The notes: a model not told the origin generated them from the letters alone. Counted from the first letter of the stretch, positions 15,648 through 24,592 are shown. The stretch is DNA of 64,000 bases from Nostocales cyanobacterium HT-58-2 (GCA_002163975.1 CP019636.1:7691501-7755500), one strand, 5' to 3'. A program made the numbers and translations.

Positions 15648-17639
15648 CTAAAACTTGAATGTGGTACGCAGCCAAGCAACTAGACTAGCAGGATTGTCGG
15701 CATTAAAGTCTGGTGCGGTGATCCAGATGAAGCCTGGCGTAATCGCAATATTATCGTTGAGTTGATATTGGTAAAATCCCTCAATGTGTAGAGAGGTATC
15801 TTTGTCTACTTGTCCAGGACCTGCTCCCAAATCTACATTCTTACTCAAGGCAGTCAGTTTCGGCTCCATACCGATGAAAAGACCGCCTAGACTACCTTCT
15901 TTCAAAAGATCGGGGAATGCCAGTCCTACCGCCCAGTTCCAAACCTGACCATCTCCGCGCCCCAAATAGCGGTGTGCTGAATAACCTACCCACCCATTGA
16001 TTGCAAACTTGGGATTAATTTTATAGAAAGCTTGTATGCCGTAAAGATTACCCACAGTTCCCGTTCCAGCCACGGTGCTGTTTGCCAGGTTACTTCCGAT
16101 GACTGGACCGAAGTTTGTCCCAGTTTGACCCGTAGTGTTCGGTGGACTGTAGGTATTGGCGTAAGTTAAAGCCAACCGAAAATCCTTACTGGGGCTATAG
16201 TATGATAACTGTCCTAGAGCTACATATCTGCCTGAAAATAAGCCATTGTCAGGGGTAGGAGTGTCACCATTAATCGCAGTGTACGCTAACCCTAATTGCC
16301 ACTGTTTATCAAATTGCTGGAGTACCGCAATTCCAGGACCAGTATCTCCATAATCATAGACCATATTCCGTCGTGCATATCGTGAGATCGCATTAGCAGC
16401 AGACCCTTCAAAATATGGGTTAATAGGGCCACTCAAGCCAATCTCAAAAGCTCCATCAGACTGGGCGAAAATGTTGACTTGGGTATTTTTAAAAGGTTTA
16501 AACTGATAACGAAGTCCAGAGAGATAAACGTCATTGTTTGGAAAACGAGGAGTGGCATTATCAGAAGTTCTCCCTTCAGTGGTTCCGAATAATCCAGTTC
16601 TTGTTCCTCCTAAAGAGGCAATATTTCCAGCTGTCAGTGTCGTCCGTAGTTGATCGGTGCCAGTAAAACTCGTGTTAAAAATTAGGCGAACCCGGTCTTG
16701 AAATGTGATGATACGAGGTGCAGGTCTCTTGGTGACGACGTTATTGCCCGCCAGAATTCCTCCAATAACAGTCTCAACTTCACCTAAAAATTTGGTTGTA
16801 GTGGAAAACTGATGTTGTTCAAGACTCGCTGTGTGTGCCTCTAGCGCATCTACTCGTCCGCGTAGTTGTGCCAGTTCTGCTGCAAATTGATTTTGTAGTG
16901 TTTGCAGGGTCACTAAATCCTCTTTTCTAACCAGATTGCTTGTTCCTGCAGCAAGCAGCTCAGTTATTCGATTGAGTGCTGCATTCAGCCCTGCGGCAAA
17001 TTCGTAACGGGTCATAGCCCGATTACCCCGAAAAGTCTGGTTGGGATAACCCGCAATCACGCCATACCGTTCGACTAATGATTGCAATGCTTGAAATGCC
17101 CAGTCAGTCGGTTTTACATCAGATAGCTGGGAGACAGAATTAACTTGATCTATCGTTGCATCGCGGTTTGGTAGCTTAGACGAATCACGCGAGAGTGAAG
17201 GGTTAGCAGGTATAGGAGTAGGTGATCGCTTTACATCCGATAACTCAGAGACAGAAGTAACGTGTTTAATTGCTGGATCGTCGTTTGGTGGTTTGGATGA
17301 ATCACTCTTGAGTGCAGGGTTAGCAACTGTAGAAGTCGGCGATGGCGATCGCTCAACCTTTGGTGAGACGACTTGTGAGATCAGCCTCTGGTGATCCATT
17401 ACGGAATTATTGGTTTGAACAGACGCTTTATGTTGCTCAGGAGCGATCGCCCTTTGGGCGGGTCCCCTTGGGACCATCGCACGACTCCTTACTGTAGATG
17501 AAATTGATGAAGCGGTAGATAAACGAGATTCCAGTGTATTTGCCGAACTTTTTGCTGGATTAAGAACTAGGATCATCTGTATATCCAGTAGGGAAACCAA
17601 AAACGGTATCCATCTAGAATTCCAACAAATTTTTGACAT
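15648..17639 (-). CDS. SLH-domain OprB-type porin (iron uptake porin family)
   Basis: 663 residues. A signal-like hydrophobic start is followed by a low-complexity linker (about 40-176), an SLH domain (about 178-225: TDWAFQALQSLVERYGVIAGYPN and MTRYEFAAGLNAALNRI), a short coiled coil (LQNQFAAELAQLRGRVDALE) and a C-terminal OprB beta-barrel ending in the aromatic AWLRTTFKF. This is the standard cyanobacterial outer-membrane porin design, with the SLH domain binding peptidoglycan. The linker holds a duplicated block of about 40 residues (97-137 and 138-176, both ending SELSDVK or SQLSDVK). It also holds a stretch encoded by a GCGATCGC-containing palindromic repeat (about 17442-17482). The location suggests outer-membrane entry for the island's substrates (inference). 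Confidence 0.9.
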   Translation of the reverse strand: MSKICWNSRWIPFLVSLLDIQMILVLNPAKSSANTLESRLSTASSISSTVRSRAMVPRGPAQRAIAPEQHKASVQTNNSVMDHQRLISQVVSPKVERSPSPTSTVANPALKSDSSKPPNDDPAIKHVTSVSELSDVKRSPTPIPANPSLSRDSSKLPNRDATIDQVNSVSQLSDVKPTDWAFQALQSLVERYGVIAGYPNQTFRGNRAMTRYEFAAGLNAALNRITELLAAGTSNLVRKEDLVTLQTLQNQFAAELAQLRGRVDALEAHTASLEQHQFSTTTKFLGEVETVIGGILAGNNVVTKRPAPRIITFQDRVRLIFNTSFTGTDQLRTTLTAGNIASLGGTRTGLFGTTEGRTSDNATPRFPNNDVYLSGLRYQFKPFKNTQVNIFAQSDGAFEIGLSGPINPYFEGSAANAISRYARRNMVYDYGDTGPGIAVLQQFDKQWQLGLAYTAINGDTPTPDNGLFSGRYVALGQLSYYSPSKDFRLALTYANTYSPPNTTGQTGTNFGPVIGSNLANSTVAGTGTVGNLYGIQAFYKINPKFAINGWVGYSAHRYLGRGDGQVWNWAVGLAFPDLLKEGSLGGLFIGMEPKLTALSKNVDLGAGPGQVDKDTSLHIEGFYQYQLNDNIAITPGFIWITAPDFNADNPASLVAWLRTTFKF

Positions 17640-18420
17640 GACTCCTCAACCTAAAAAGTAAATGAATTTGCTCTAAATGAATAGAGAATATTGGCAGAAT
17701 GCCTTAATACAATGCTTCTGCTAAATCCTTAGAAAAAGGGTTTAGTAATAACTTTGCTAGCTACAGAGGTATAACTTCCAAGGAACAAAGCCAGCAATGA
17801 GTACTTGAATAAGTGAATTCAGGAATCAAAATTTCTCCTGTACGCTTGCTACTAAATAAAAGCAGCACCAGAAATCTCGGTAAAAATTCCACAGAGTTTT
17901 TCTCATTTTGTTATCGCCACACAAGCCTACATGGCAGACTGTGCTCTGCACTTCTACAAAAATAAGCCAGATGGAATAAAAATCTTTTAAATTAACCAAA
18001 TCTTGAGGGAATCGTTTGAGAAATTTTCAATTCGTGATTGTCAAGCTACTCATCACTACACTTGATATAAGCTATCATGCGACTTTAGACAGTAAAAACC
18101 ACTCATTTTGTTCATTCTAAATAATTTTTCCAAAAAATACTGTAAGCTTATCAGCTTTGAGTAGTTTTTCTACTAGATAGGAGCATTTCACAAAAACTAT
18201 TACCAATCAAGTATTTTGTATCACATTTTTAGATAAATTTTCATTTCTTGAGGTGATTGACTTAATATTGCTCTCGTGTTATCGACATCAGTTGACCCAA
18301 GTTGTCTATGTGATTCGCAAATTAGAGCACAATAGCAACAATGACTCGATTGTGGTAGGTGTTCTCCACACGACTTTGACTTTCTACTGATCAAGCTTTG
18401 CGAAAATGTTTTGTATAAAA
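17640..18420. other. Long AT-rich intergenic region between divergent porin and binding-protein genes
   Basis: About 780 bases with no supported gene on either strand. It must carry the porin promoter on the minus strand and the promoter of the right-arm first gene. Apart from the palindrome that follows at 18421, I see no repeat, hairpin or small frame with protein-like composition. Confidence 0.5.
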
Positions 18421-18446
18421 TACGGTAAAACTATCAATTTGCTGTA
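18421..18446 (+). promoter_or_regulatory. Candidate operator, TACGG-N16-CTGTA (site D)
   Basis: The arms TACGG and CTGTA are separated by 16 bases, with core CTATCAATTT. It matches the site at 21943-21968 at 19 of 26 positions. It ends only 28 bp before the ATG of the first right-arm binding-protein gene, so it would overlap the promoter or 5' leader and a repressor there would block transcription directly. Confidence 0.65.
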
Positions 18447-18474
18447 AGTTGTGAATAGAGATGAGTAATGTCCC

Positions 18475-19590
18475 ATGTATAACCAGGGTTTAAAACACTT
18501 CATTACACAATGCAAATCATTGATAACAAGCACCTTTTTTCCATCGGGGAGTCGAAACAGATTATTATCTGTTCTGCCCCTTCCAATTGTCGGAGGTTTT
18601 GTCGCTGGCTTATGCCTGAGCTTGTTATTTGCTGCTTGTAGTATTAATAATTCAGCGAATACTCCCACAGCCACCTCTACATCTGCTGCTAACACTCAAA
18701 CTCAGGCTTCAGTTGTGAGATTTGGCTATCAAAAATCAGCAATTTTGATTAAGGCTAAAGGGGTTTTAGAGAAACGCTTGCAACCTCAAGGCGTATCTGT
18801 TGAATGGATCGAATTTCCCGCAGGACCACAACTTTTAGAAGCCATGAATGTGGGGAGTATTGATTTTGGTCATACGGGAGAATCACCGCCAATTTTTGCC
18901 CAAGCAGCGGGAGCTTCACTCACTTACATTGCAGGGATAGCCGCTAGTCCTGCAGGGTCAGCCGTTCTTGTTCCCCAAAACTCTCCTATCAAAACACCCA
19001 CTGACCTGAAAGGCAAAAAAATTGCCTTTCAAAAAGGTTCCAGTGCTCACTATATGTTGGTGCAACTGCTTGACAAAATAGGATTGAAATACAGCGAGAT
19101 TCAACCTGTGTATCTACCGCCAGCTGATGCTCGTGCTGCATTTGTCAAAGGTAGCTTAGATGCTTGGGTAATTTGGGACCCCTTCTATGCAGCAGCCGAA
19201 AAAGCTGTAAGTGCGCGTGTTTTGGTTGATGGTAAGGAAATTAATAAACAGGGAGGATATTATTTAGCTAGCCGCAAGTTTGCCAACGAGAACGAAGAAA
19301 CAATCAAGGCAATACTAGAAGAAATTCAAAAACTAGAGGAATGGTCTGATAAAAATCGAGATGCTGTGGCAGAAGCTCTTTCACCTGTATTGGGGATTGA
19401 TTTGGATACAATGAAAAAGGCAACTAATAGAAAAACTTTTGGTGTCGTACCAATCAACGAAGAACTCATTGGTCTTCAACAGAAAGTTGCCGATAAATTT
19501 TATGATTTAAAACTGATTCCGAAAAAGATTGATGTACGAGAGGCTATGTTAAAACCAGAACAATACGCCGCTTTGTCACCAAAAGTATAA
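18475..19590 (+). CDS. Sulfonate-type ABC substrate-binding lipoprotein (SsuA-like), copy 1 of right arm
   Basis: 371 residues. A long N-region is followed by a hydrophobic segment (VGGFVAGLCLSLLFAAC) with a lipobox, then a Ser/Thr-rich spacer. Mature motifs: VVRFGYQKSAILIKAKGVLEKRL, WIEFPAGPQLLEAMNVGSIDFGHTGESPPIFAQAAG, DLKGKKIAFQKGSSAHYMLVQLL and LPPADARAAFVKGSLDAWVIWDPFYA. These are hallmarks of aliphatic-sulfonate binding proteins; the last segment lines the ligand site in the family. It closely resembles the copies at 25047, 27073 and 29231. It opens the plus-strand arm directly behind the operator at 18421. Confidence 0.9.
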   Translation: MYNQGLKHFITQCKSLITSTFFPSGSRNRLLSVLPLPIVGGFVAGLCLSLLFAACSINNSANTPTATSTSAANTQTQASVVRFGYQKSAILIKAKGVLEKRLQPQGVSVEWIEFPAGPQLLEAMNVGSIDFGHTGESPPIFAQAAGASLTYIAGIAASPAGSAVLVPQNSPIKTPTDLKGKKIAFQKGSSAHYMLVQLLDKIGLKYSEIQPVYLPPADARAAFVKGSLDAWVIWDPFYAAAEKAVSARVLVDGKEINKQGGYYLASRKFANENEETIKAILEEIQKLEEWSDKNRDAVAEALSPVLGIDLDTMKKATNRKTFGVVPINEELIGLQQKVADKFYDLKLIPKKIDVREAMLKPEQYAALSPKV

Positions 19591-19657
19591 ATTGGTTGGT
19601 GGAGAGCGATGATCACTCTTTGGCGACTGGTGAGCCCAGTCCTGCAGGATATGTCGC

Positions 19658-19681
19658 AGAGACGTAGCATCCTACGTCTCT
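19658..19681. repeat. Perfect 10-bp hairpin between genes
   Basis: AGAGACGTAG (19658-19667) pairs with CTACGTCTCT (19672-19681) around CATC. It lies in the 126-bp gap between the binding-protein and nitroreductase genes. It has no T-tract, so it is more likely an intercistronic stabilising or attenuating hairpin, or a REP-type repeat, than a full terminator. Confidence 0.6.
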
Positions 19682-19716
19682 TCATGGGTTAACGTTCATT
19701 TCCATCTAAATGATTT

Positions 19717-20538
19717 ATGACAAATCCCATTGAGTTACTCAATCACCGTTACGGGAATACATCTGTGAATGCAGATATTCCTTGGAATGATAGCTTAACG
19801 ACTCTGCTATCTCACCGTTCAATTCGCTCCTACCTACCAGACCCTTTACCGCCGGGAACTCTGGAAATTCTGGTTGCTGCGGCTCAATCTGCTTCGACTT
19901 CTTCTAATCTCCAAACATGGAGTGTGGTAGCAGTCGAAGATGCACAACGTAAGGAAAAGTTATCACAACTGGCTGGCAATCAAGCGCACATTCGCCAGAG
20001 TCCTCTCTTTCTTGTATGGTTAGCAGATCTGGCTCGCCTCACTTACATTGCTGAAAGTCGTGGATTGCCTCACGAAGGCTTAGACTATCTAGAAATGTTC
20101 TTAATGGCAGCAATAGATGCAACACTCGCAGCACAAAATGCAACTGTCGCTGCTGAATCTCTCGGCTTAGGAACAGTGTACATTGGTGGGATACGGAACC
20201 GTCCAGAAGAAGTGGCAGAGGTTTTGAATTTACCTCCACACGTCTTTGCTGTATTTGGATTATGTGTAGGCTATCCCACTCCTGAGCAGGATGTCGCCAT
20301 TAAGCCACGTTTACCACAGTCTGCTGTACTACACCGAGAAACGTATAAACTGGCAGAACAAGATGAGGCGATCGCCCAATACAACGAGGTAATGAAAGCT
20401 TTCTATGGTTCTCAACAGATGAATATTCAAAGCGACTGGTCGGAACATTCTGTCAAAAGAGTTGCTTTTGCTGAATCTTTATCAGGACGGCATCGCTTAC
20501 ATGAAGCTTTGAAAACTCTTGGCTTTCAACTGCGCTAG
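19717..20538 (+). CDS. NfsA-type FMN nitroreductase/flavin reductase family protein
   Basis: 273 residues, of NfsA/FRP length. Family features: HRSIRSYLPDPLPPGTLEILVAAAQSASTSSNLQ (FMN-phosphate and isoalloxazine contacts), DATLAAQNATVAAESLGLGTVYIGGIRN and VFAVFGLCVGYP. The C-terminal part is extended, as in NfsA. Such enzymes use NADPH to reduce FMN, nitro compounds or quinones. In an island with several two-component flavin monooxygenases and no obvious SsuE, it is the best local candidate for the FMNH2-supplying reductase (inference). It is followed by an SDR gene after 87 bp. Confidence 0.85.
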   Translation: MTNPIELLNHRYGNTSVNADIPWNDSLTTLLSHRSIRSYLPDPLPPGTLEILVAAAQSASTSSNLQTWSVVAVEDAQRKEKLSQLAGNQAHIRQSPLFLVWLADLARLTYIAESRGLPHEGLDYLEMFLMAAIDATLAAQNATVAAESLGLGTVYIGGIRNRPEEVAEVLNLPPHVFAVFGLCVGYPTPEQDVAIKPRLPQSAVLHRETYKLAEQDEAIAQYNEVMKAFYGSQQMNIQSDWSEHSVKRVAFAESLSGRHRLHEALKTLGFQLR

Positions 20539-20558
20539 TCATAGACAATGGTTAGTGA

Positions 20559-20596
20559 TTAGTTGTTAGTTAGTCAACAATTCAACTAACAACTAA
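20559..20596. repeat. Intercistronic hairpin built from TTAGTTG-type repeats
   Basis: TTAGTTGTTAGTT (20559-20571) pairs with AACTAACAACTAA (20584-20596) over 13 bp, with a 12-base loop. The units are short tandem repeats of the kind common between genes in heterocystous cyanobacteria. It lies between the nitroreductase and SDR genes. Confidence 0.65.
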
Positions 20597-20625
20597 CATC
20601 CAACAACTAACAAATAAAAATTCAG

Positions 20626-21414
20626 ATGGATTTACAACTCAGTGGCAAAATCGCTTTAGTCACAGCAGCAAGCAAAGGTTTGGGTAAAGCTACAGCACGG
20701 CAGTTTGCCCGTGAGGGTGCAAAGGTTGCTATCTGTGCCCGCAGCGAGTTAGTTGAAAAAGCTGCTGCGGAGATTGAAAGTGAAACGGGTGTAGACGTTT
20801 TAGCAATACGTGCAGATTTGACCAAGCAAGAAGATGTAGAACGAGTTATTCATGCCACTGTGGAAAAATTTGGCGGTCTAGATATCCTCGTTACTAATAC
20901 AGGTGGTCCACCAGCTGGTACCTTGGATGATGTAGATCTCACTGCTTGGGAAGCTTCAGTTAACTTGATTTTGCTCAGTGCTGTGCGCTTGATTAAACTC
21001 TCACTACCACATCTGCGCAAATCGTTCTCCCCAGCAATTCTCACAGTGACTTCATCGAGTTCCAAACAGCCAGTTCAAAATTTGATTTTGTCTAATTCTA
21101 TTCGGTTGTCTGTGATTGGTTTAACAAAAAGTCTAAGTCGGGAACTGGGTAACGATAGAATCCGTGTCAACAGCATTTTACCTGGTTGGACGTACACAGA
21201 ACGAGTTGAAGAAATCATAACAGCGCGTACTGCCAGGAATGGTAGAATTCCAGCAGATGAAATCGCTGATATCAATGCGACTGTACCACTGGGTCGTATG
21301 GGTAAGCCTGAAGAGTTTGCCAATGTCGCTGTTTTCTTGTGTTCACCTGCTGCTTCATATGTGAATGGAGTGATGCTGCAAGTGGATGGGGGACTCTGTC
21401 AGGGGGTACTTTGA
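20626..21414 (+). CDS. Short-chain dehydrogenase/reductase with altered catalytic site
   Basis: 262 residues, a classical-length SDR. The cofactor motif is TAASKGLGKATA, followed by the structural TNTGGPP (usually NNAG) and the Ser-rich TVTSSSSKQPV strand. Where most SDRs have YxxxK, this protein reads SNSIRLSVIGLTKSL: the tyrosine is replaced by Ser and the lysine by Arg. This is a known deviant subgroup of FabG-like proteins whose catalysis is unclear. The C-terminal part (LGRMGKPEEFANVAVFLCSPAASYVNG, VDGG) is normal. A dehydrogenase role on a sulfonate-derived alcohol is possible but weakened by the missing residues. Confidence 0.85.
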   Translation: MDLQLSGKIALVTAASKGLGKATARQFAREGAKVAICARSELVEKAAAEIESETGVDVLAIRADLTKQEDVERVIHATVEKFGGLDILVTNTGGPPAGTLDDVDLTAWEASVNLILLSAVRLIKLSLPHLRKSFSPAILTVTSSSSKQPVQNLILSNSIRLSVIGLTKSLSRELGNDRIRVNSILPGWTYTERVEEIITARTARNGRIPADEIADINATVPLGRMGKPEEFANVAVFLCSPAASYVNGVMLQVDGGLCQGVL

Positions 21415-21513
21415 TAATTTTAAAATCTTAGTAGCAGAACTGCTTTGCTTACCAACTTATAAAAGCATCTGAGGTAGGAGTAGCCATGATAATCTACCTC
21501 TATTTCTCATATC

Positions 21514-21594
21514 TCTTTTCTTAAAGTCAGAAAGTAGGTGAGTGATAGATAGCATAATTCATCTCTTCTTTTCTTAAAGTCAGAAAGTAGGTGA
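21514..21594. repeat. 28-bp direct repeat, two copies 53 bp apart
   Basis: Two identical 28-bp copies (21514-21541 and 21567-21594) begin TCTTTTCTTAAAGTCAG and end AAAGTAGGTGA. The spacing of 53 bp is about five helical turns, so paired protein binding is conceivable; a local duplication is the simpler reading. Confidence 0.75.
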
Positions 21595-21942
21595 TAACTA
21601 TCTGGGTAGAGGCATAATTCTTTGTTAACGCATAACCAAATTTATGTATTGCAAAAATTCTTGAAGTTGGTATAGTTTGCCGCACTTGATATCAAAAGTC
21701 AAGCATATTTTAAATTTTTAGTTTTTACCTTTAAATTTTTAAAAGGATTTTTCAACCATACTTCAAATTGCTTTATCAAAGCTATATGAAAATATGGAAT
21801 TTTAGCTTTACCTAAGACATTTTAAACCCTCCTTTAAAAGGGGAGTTTTTCACAAGATTTCTCTATCAGTTCTAAGTTTGCAATTTTTTACAAAATCTAC
21901 TTGCCTTTATAGTGAAACTGTGCAAAATTAGTAGAAATAATA

Positions 21943-21968
21943 TACGGCAACCTTATCAAATTACCGTA
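21943..21968 (+). promoter_or_regulatory. Candidate operator, TACGG-N16-CCGTA (site E)
   Basis: Perfect arms TACGG/CCGTA with 16 bases between them; the middle reads CAACCTTATCAAATTA. It is the best match to the minus-strand site at 13829-13854 (22 of 26). It lies about 410 bp upstream of the SsuB gene, so either the leader is long or the promoter is distant. Confidence 0.68.
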
Positions 21969-22375
21969 CTTTGTTTTGACTCTACTAGTCTTCAGGCAAA
22001 CAAGGGTGCGAATACTTTTACAACGCTTACTCGGCTACGCTATTAGCCCACAAGCCCTCAGTAACTTCTAGGGTGAATACTGTTAATTAGCGTATCAACA
22101 AGGTCAACTAAAGTGATGAAGTTTGCTGTACGAGGTTTGATAAATGATCTCTCACTAGAAAATCTCTCTTTTTCAGCCTTTATCCTTCATCACTTGAGTC
22201 TTTCTTATTACCTCTTGCACAACTCAAGGAATAAGAAGCTATGGTTTTAAAATTTACATATTCTTAAATAAAAACTGACACCTTAAGCATAGAGAATCAC
22301 TGAAATTTGAACTATTTTATAACGAAAAGACAGAATTAAATTGTAAAAAAATCAACATTTGAGGTTGTTTTTGAG

Positions 22376-23200
22376 ATGAGTTTAGAAACCCGTGGAACAC
22401 ATTTAAAACTCGAAAGACTAAGGAAATCCTTTGGAAAAAAGGCAGTTTTACAAGGCATAGATTTAGAAATCCAACCCGGAGAGTTTGTCGCAATTGTAGG
22501 TCGTAGTGGGTGCGGTAAGAGTACAATGCTACGCCTAGTTGCAGGACTAGACGCTCCCAGTGGAGGCAATGTTTATTTGGATGATAAACAATTTCATCGT
22601 CGAATTAATCCACAGGTGCGGATGATGTTTCAAGATGCACGTCTATTACCTTGGCAACGGGTATTAGCAAACGTAGAGTTGGGTTTGATAAATTCTCAAT
22701 CTAAAGTGTATAGGCGGCAAACTGCTTTGCACGTCCTTCGCAGTGTTGGACTTGAAGACCGGGCTCATGAGTGGCCTGCTGTTCTCTCAGGTGGACAAAG
22801 GCAGAGGGTAGCTTTGGCAAGGGCTTTGGTTGGTAAACCCTCTTTGTTGCTTCTTGATGAACCTCTTGGCGCTTTAGATGCTCTAACACGTATTGAGATG
22901 CAACAGTTATTAGAAGATTTATGGAAAGACCAAAAATTTACTGCTTTGTTAATTACTCATGATGTAGAAGAGGCAGTGGTTTTGGCAGATAGAGTTGTCT
23001 TGATTGAAGATGGTTTGGTAACAATGGATTATCACGTTTCTCTACCACGACCCAGAGCAAGAGGCAACCCAGTATTTGCACAAACAGTAGAAAAGATTTT
23101 GCAGCGCGTTATGGGCAAGCAAGAAGACAAGCCAGAAAGAAATGCTCTAAGCCAGACGCCTCAAGGAAGCGATCGCGAATTTGCAGAAATTATCAATTAA
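22376..23200 (+). CDS. ssuB: Sulfonate ABC transporter ATP-binding protein SsuB
   Basis: 274 residues with one complete ABC domain: Walker A GRSGCGKST (42-50), Q-loop MFQDARLLPW, signature LSGGQRQR (137-144), Walker B LLLLDEPLGALD and H-loop LITHDVEEAV. The combination QDARLLPWQRVLANVELGL and the SLPRPRARGNP tail is typical of the nitrate/sulfonate/taurine family (SsuB/TauB). It is the only ATPase of its type in the window, so it must energise the SsuC permease encoded 8 kb downstream. The monooxygenase-like gene starts 64 bp after its stop. Confidence 0.9.
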   Translation: MSLETRGTHLKLERLRKSFGKKAVLQGIDLEIQPGEFVAIVGRSGCGKSTMLRLVAGLDAPSGGNVYLDDKQFHRRINPQVRMMFQDARLLPWQRVLANVELGLINSQSKVYRRQTALHVLRSVGLEDRAHEWPAVLSGGQRQRVALARALVGKPSLLLLDEPLGALDALTRIEMQQLLEDLWKDQKFTALLITHDVEEAVVLADRVVLIEDGLVTMDYHVSLPRPRARGNPVFAQTVEKILQRVMGKQEDKPERNALSQTPQGSDREFAEIIN

Positions 23201-23264
23201 CCTCTTTTTAGAAGCAGCGCTTACCACAAGCCCCTACCTATTCACAACAGGAGAAAATTTGGTA

Positions 23265-24461
23265 ATGGTACAAATTTTAGAGGTAAAAGAGACTCAACAG
23301 TCCAAAGACTGGATTGCAATTGCATCTTCCCTCTCCAAAGAACTTGCCGAAACTGCAGTTGAACGGGACATCAAAGCAGGGCTTCCAGATGTGGAAGTAC
23401 AGCGACTGCGAGAAACTGGCTTGCTGCCTTTGATAGTACCCAAAGAGTATGGTGGGATTGGGGCAACTTGGGTACAAGCCCTAAAAATTGTTCAAAAACT
23501 TTCGTCATCAGATGGTTCTATTGGACAGTTGTATGGCAACCATCTGAATTTAACTGCTTTGGCTCATGTTTCGGGAACACCAGAGCAGAAAGATAGATAT
23601 TATCGGGAAACCGTTGAGAAAAACTTATTTTGGGCTAATGCCATCAACACACGAGATACTCGGTTAAAGATTCACCCAGATGGCGAAAATTTCCGCGTCA
23701 ATGGTGTCAAGAGTTTTGGTACAGGTATTGCAGTTGCTGACTTGCGAGTCTTTTCTGCCGTGCAGGATGGTGTCGAGCTGCCTTTCTTTTTTGTTATTCC
23801 CAAGGATAGAGAGGGTGTAGCTTCTCATCAGGATTGGGACAATATTGGGCAACGGCGAACAGATAGCGCGACATTCGCGTTTGATAATGTTTTGGTATAC
23901 AAAAATGAAATTTTGGGACCTCCTGATCCTCCTGATAGTGGTTTTTCTACATTTTTGGGAATCATCGCTCAGTTAACGAAAACCTATGTGTATTTAGGCA
24001 TAGCCGAAGGAGCATTTGCCGCAGCAAAAGAGTACACTTCAAGCTTGACTAGACCTTGGATTACATCAGGGGTAGACACTGCAACAGCTGATCCTTATAT
24101 TTTGCATAACTACGGGCAATTGTGGACTCAGCTCCAAGCTGCCATTACTCTAGCTGATCGCACTGCCGAACAGGTCCAGCAAGCATGGGACAAAGGTATA
24201 GAATTGACTCTCCAAGAAAGAGGAGAAGTTGCAATATCTGTGTTTGCAGCCAAAGCCTTTGCCACAAAAGTAGGATTAGACATTACCAGCAATATCTTTA
24301 ACGTGACAGGAACTCGGTCTACAGCTACCAAATATGGTTTTGACCGTTACTGGCGGGACTTACGTACCTTTACCCTTCACGACCCCATAGATTACAAATT
24401 ACGAGATATTGGCAATTGGGTATTGAACCAGGAGTTACCAATTGTTACGCAATATTCCTAA
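23265..24461 (+). CDS. Acyl-CoA dehydrogenase-fold flavoprotein, DszC/SfnC-like monooxygenase
   Basis: 398 residues from the ATG at 23265, which has a CAGGAG ribosome binding site; the frame extends 28 codons upstream without protein character. The sequence has the acyl-CoA dehydrogenase layout: an N-terminal helical region with RLRETGLLPLIVPKEYGGIGATW, a middle beta domain (VNGVKSFGTGIAVADLRVFSA, GQRRTDSATFAFDNVLV) and a C-terminal helical bundle ending RDLRTFTLHDPIDYKLRDIG. The GxRxTxSxxxxFdnV..V pattern and missing acyl-CoA catalytic Glu fit the DszC/SfnC/SoxC group. These use FMNH2 and O2 to oxidise organosulfur or other heteroatom compounds. It sits between ssuB and the binding-protein genes, supporting a desulfurization role. 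Confidence 0.83.
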   Translation: MVQILEVKETQQSKDWIAIASSLSKELAETAVERDIKAGLPDVEVQRLRETGLLPLIVPKEYGGIGATWVQALKIVQKLSSSDGSIGQLYGNHLNLTALAHVSGTPEQKDRYYRETVEKNLFWANAINTRDTRLKIHPDGENFRVNGVKSFGTGIAVADLRVFSAVQDGVELPFFFVIPKDREGVASHQDWDNIGQRRTDSATFAFDNVLVYKNEILGPPDPPDSGFSTFLGIIAQLTKTYVYLGIAEGAFAAAKEYTSSLTRPWITSGVDTATADPYILHNYGQLWTQLQAAITLADRTAEQVQQAWDKGIELTLQERGEVAISVFAAKAFATKVGLDITSNIFNVTGTRSTATKYGFDRYWRDLRTFTLHDPIDYKLRDIGNWVLNQELPIVTQYS

Positions 24462-24478
24462 TAGAGCAAGAGGGAGCG

Positions 24479-24496
24479 GGAGGAAGGTTTTCCTCC
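24479..24496 (+). terminator. Short hairpin after DszC-like gene
   Basis: GGAGGAA (24479-24485) pairs with TTCCTCC (24490-24496) around GGTT, 18 bp after the stop codon. It has no T-tract. It is positioned as a weak terminator for the ssuB operon. Confidence 0.45.
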
Positions 24497-24592
24497 TGTA
24501 AACTGCTGGCTGACTCATAACTACCTCTTCATGTGGGTTTTCCACTCCCTTAACTCTTTTCAAACTTGCCTCCTACCAATTGCTCTCCTTTC

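Larger units (their letters stand above)
21415..22375. other. 960-bp intergenic region with repeats and an operator, upstream of ssuB
   Basis: No convincing gene lies here. It contains a 28-bp direct repeat (21514-21594) and the palindrome at 21943-21968. A 44-codon frame near 22116 (MKFAVRGLINDLSLENL) has no ribosome binding site. A weak hairpin lies around CCTCCTTTAAAAGGGGAG near 21828. A long 5' leader or an independent promoter for the SsuB operon is expected. Confidence 0.5.
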
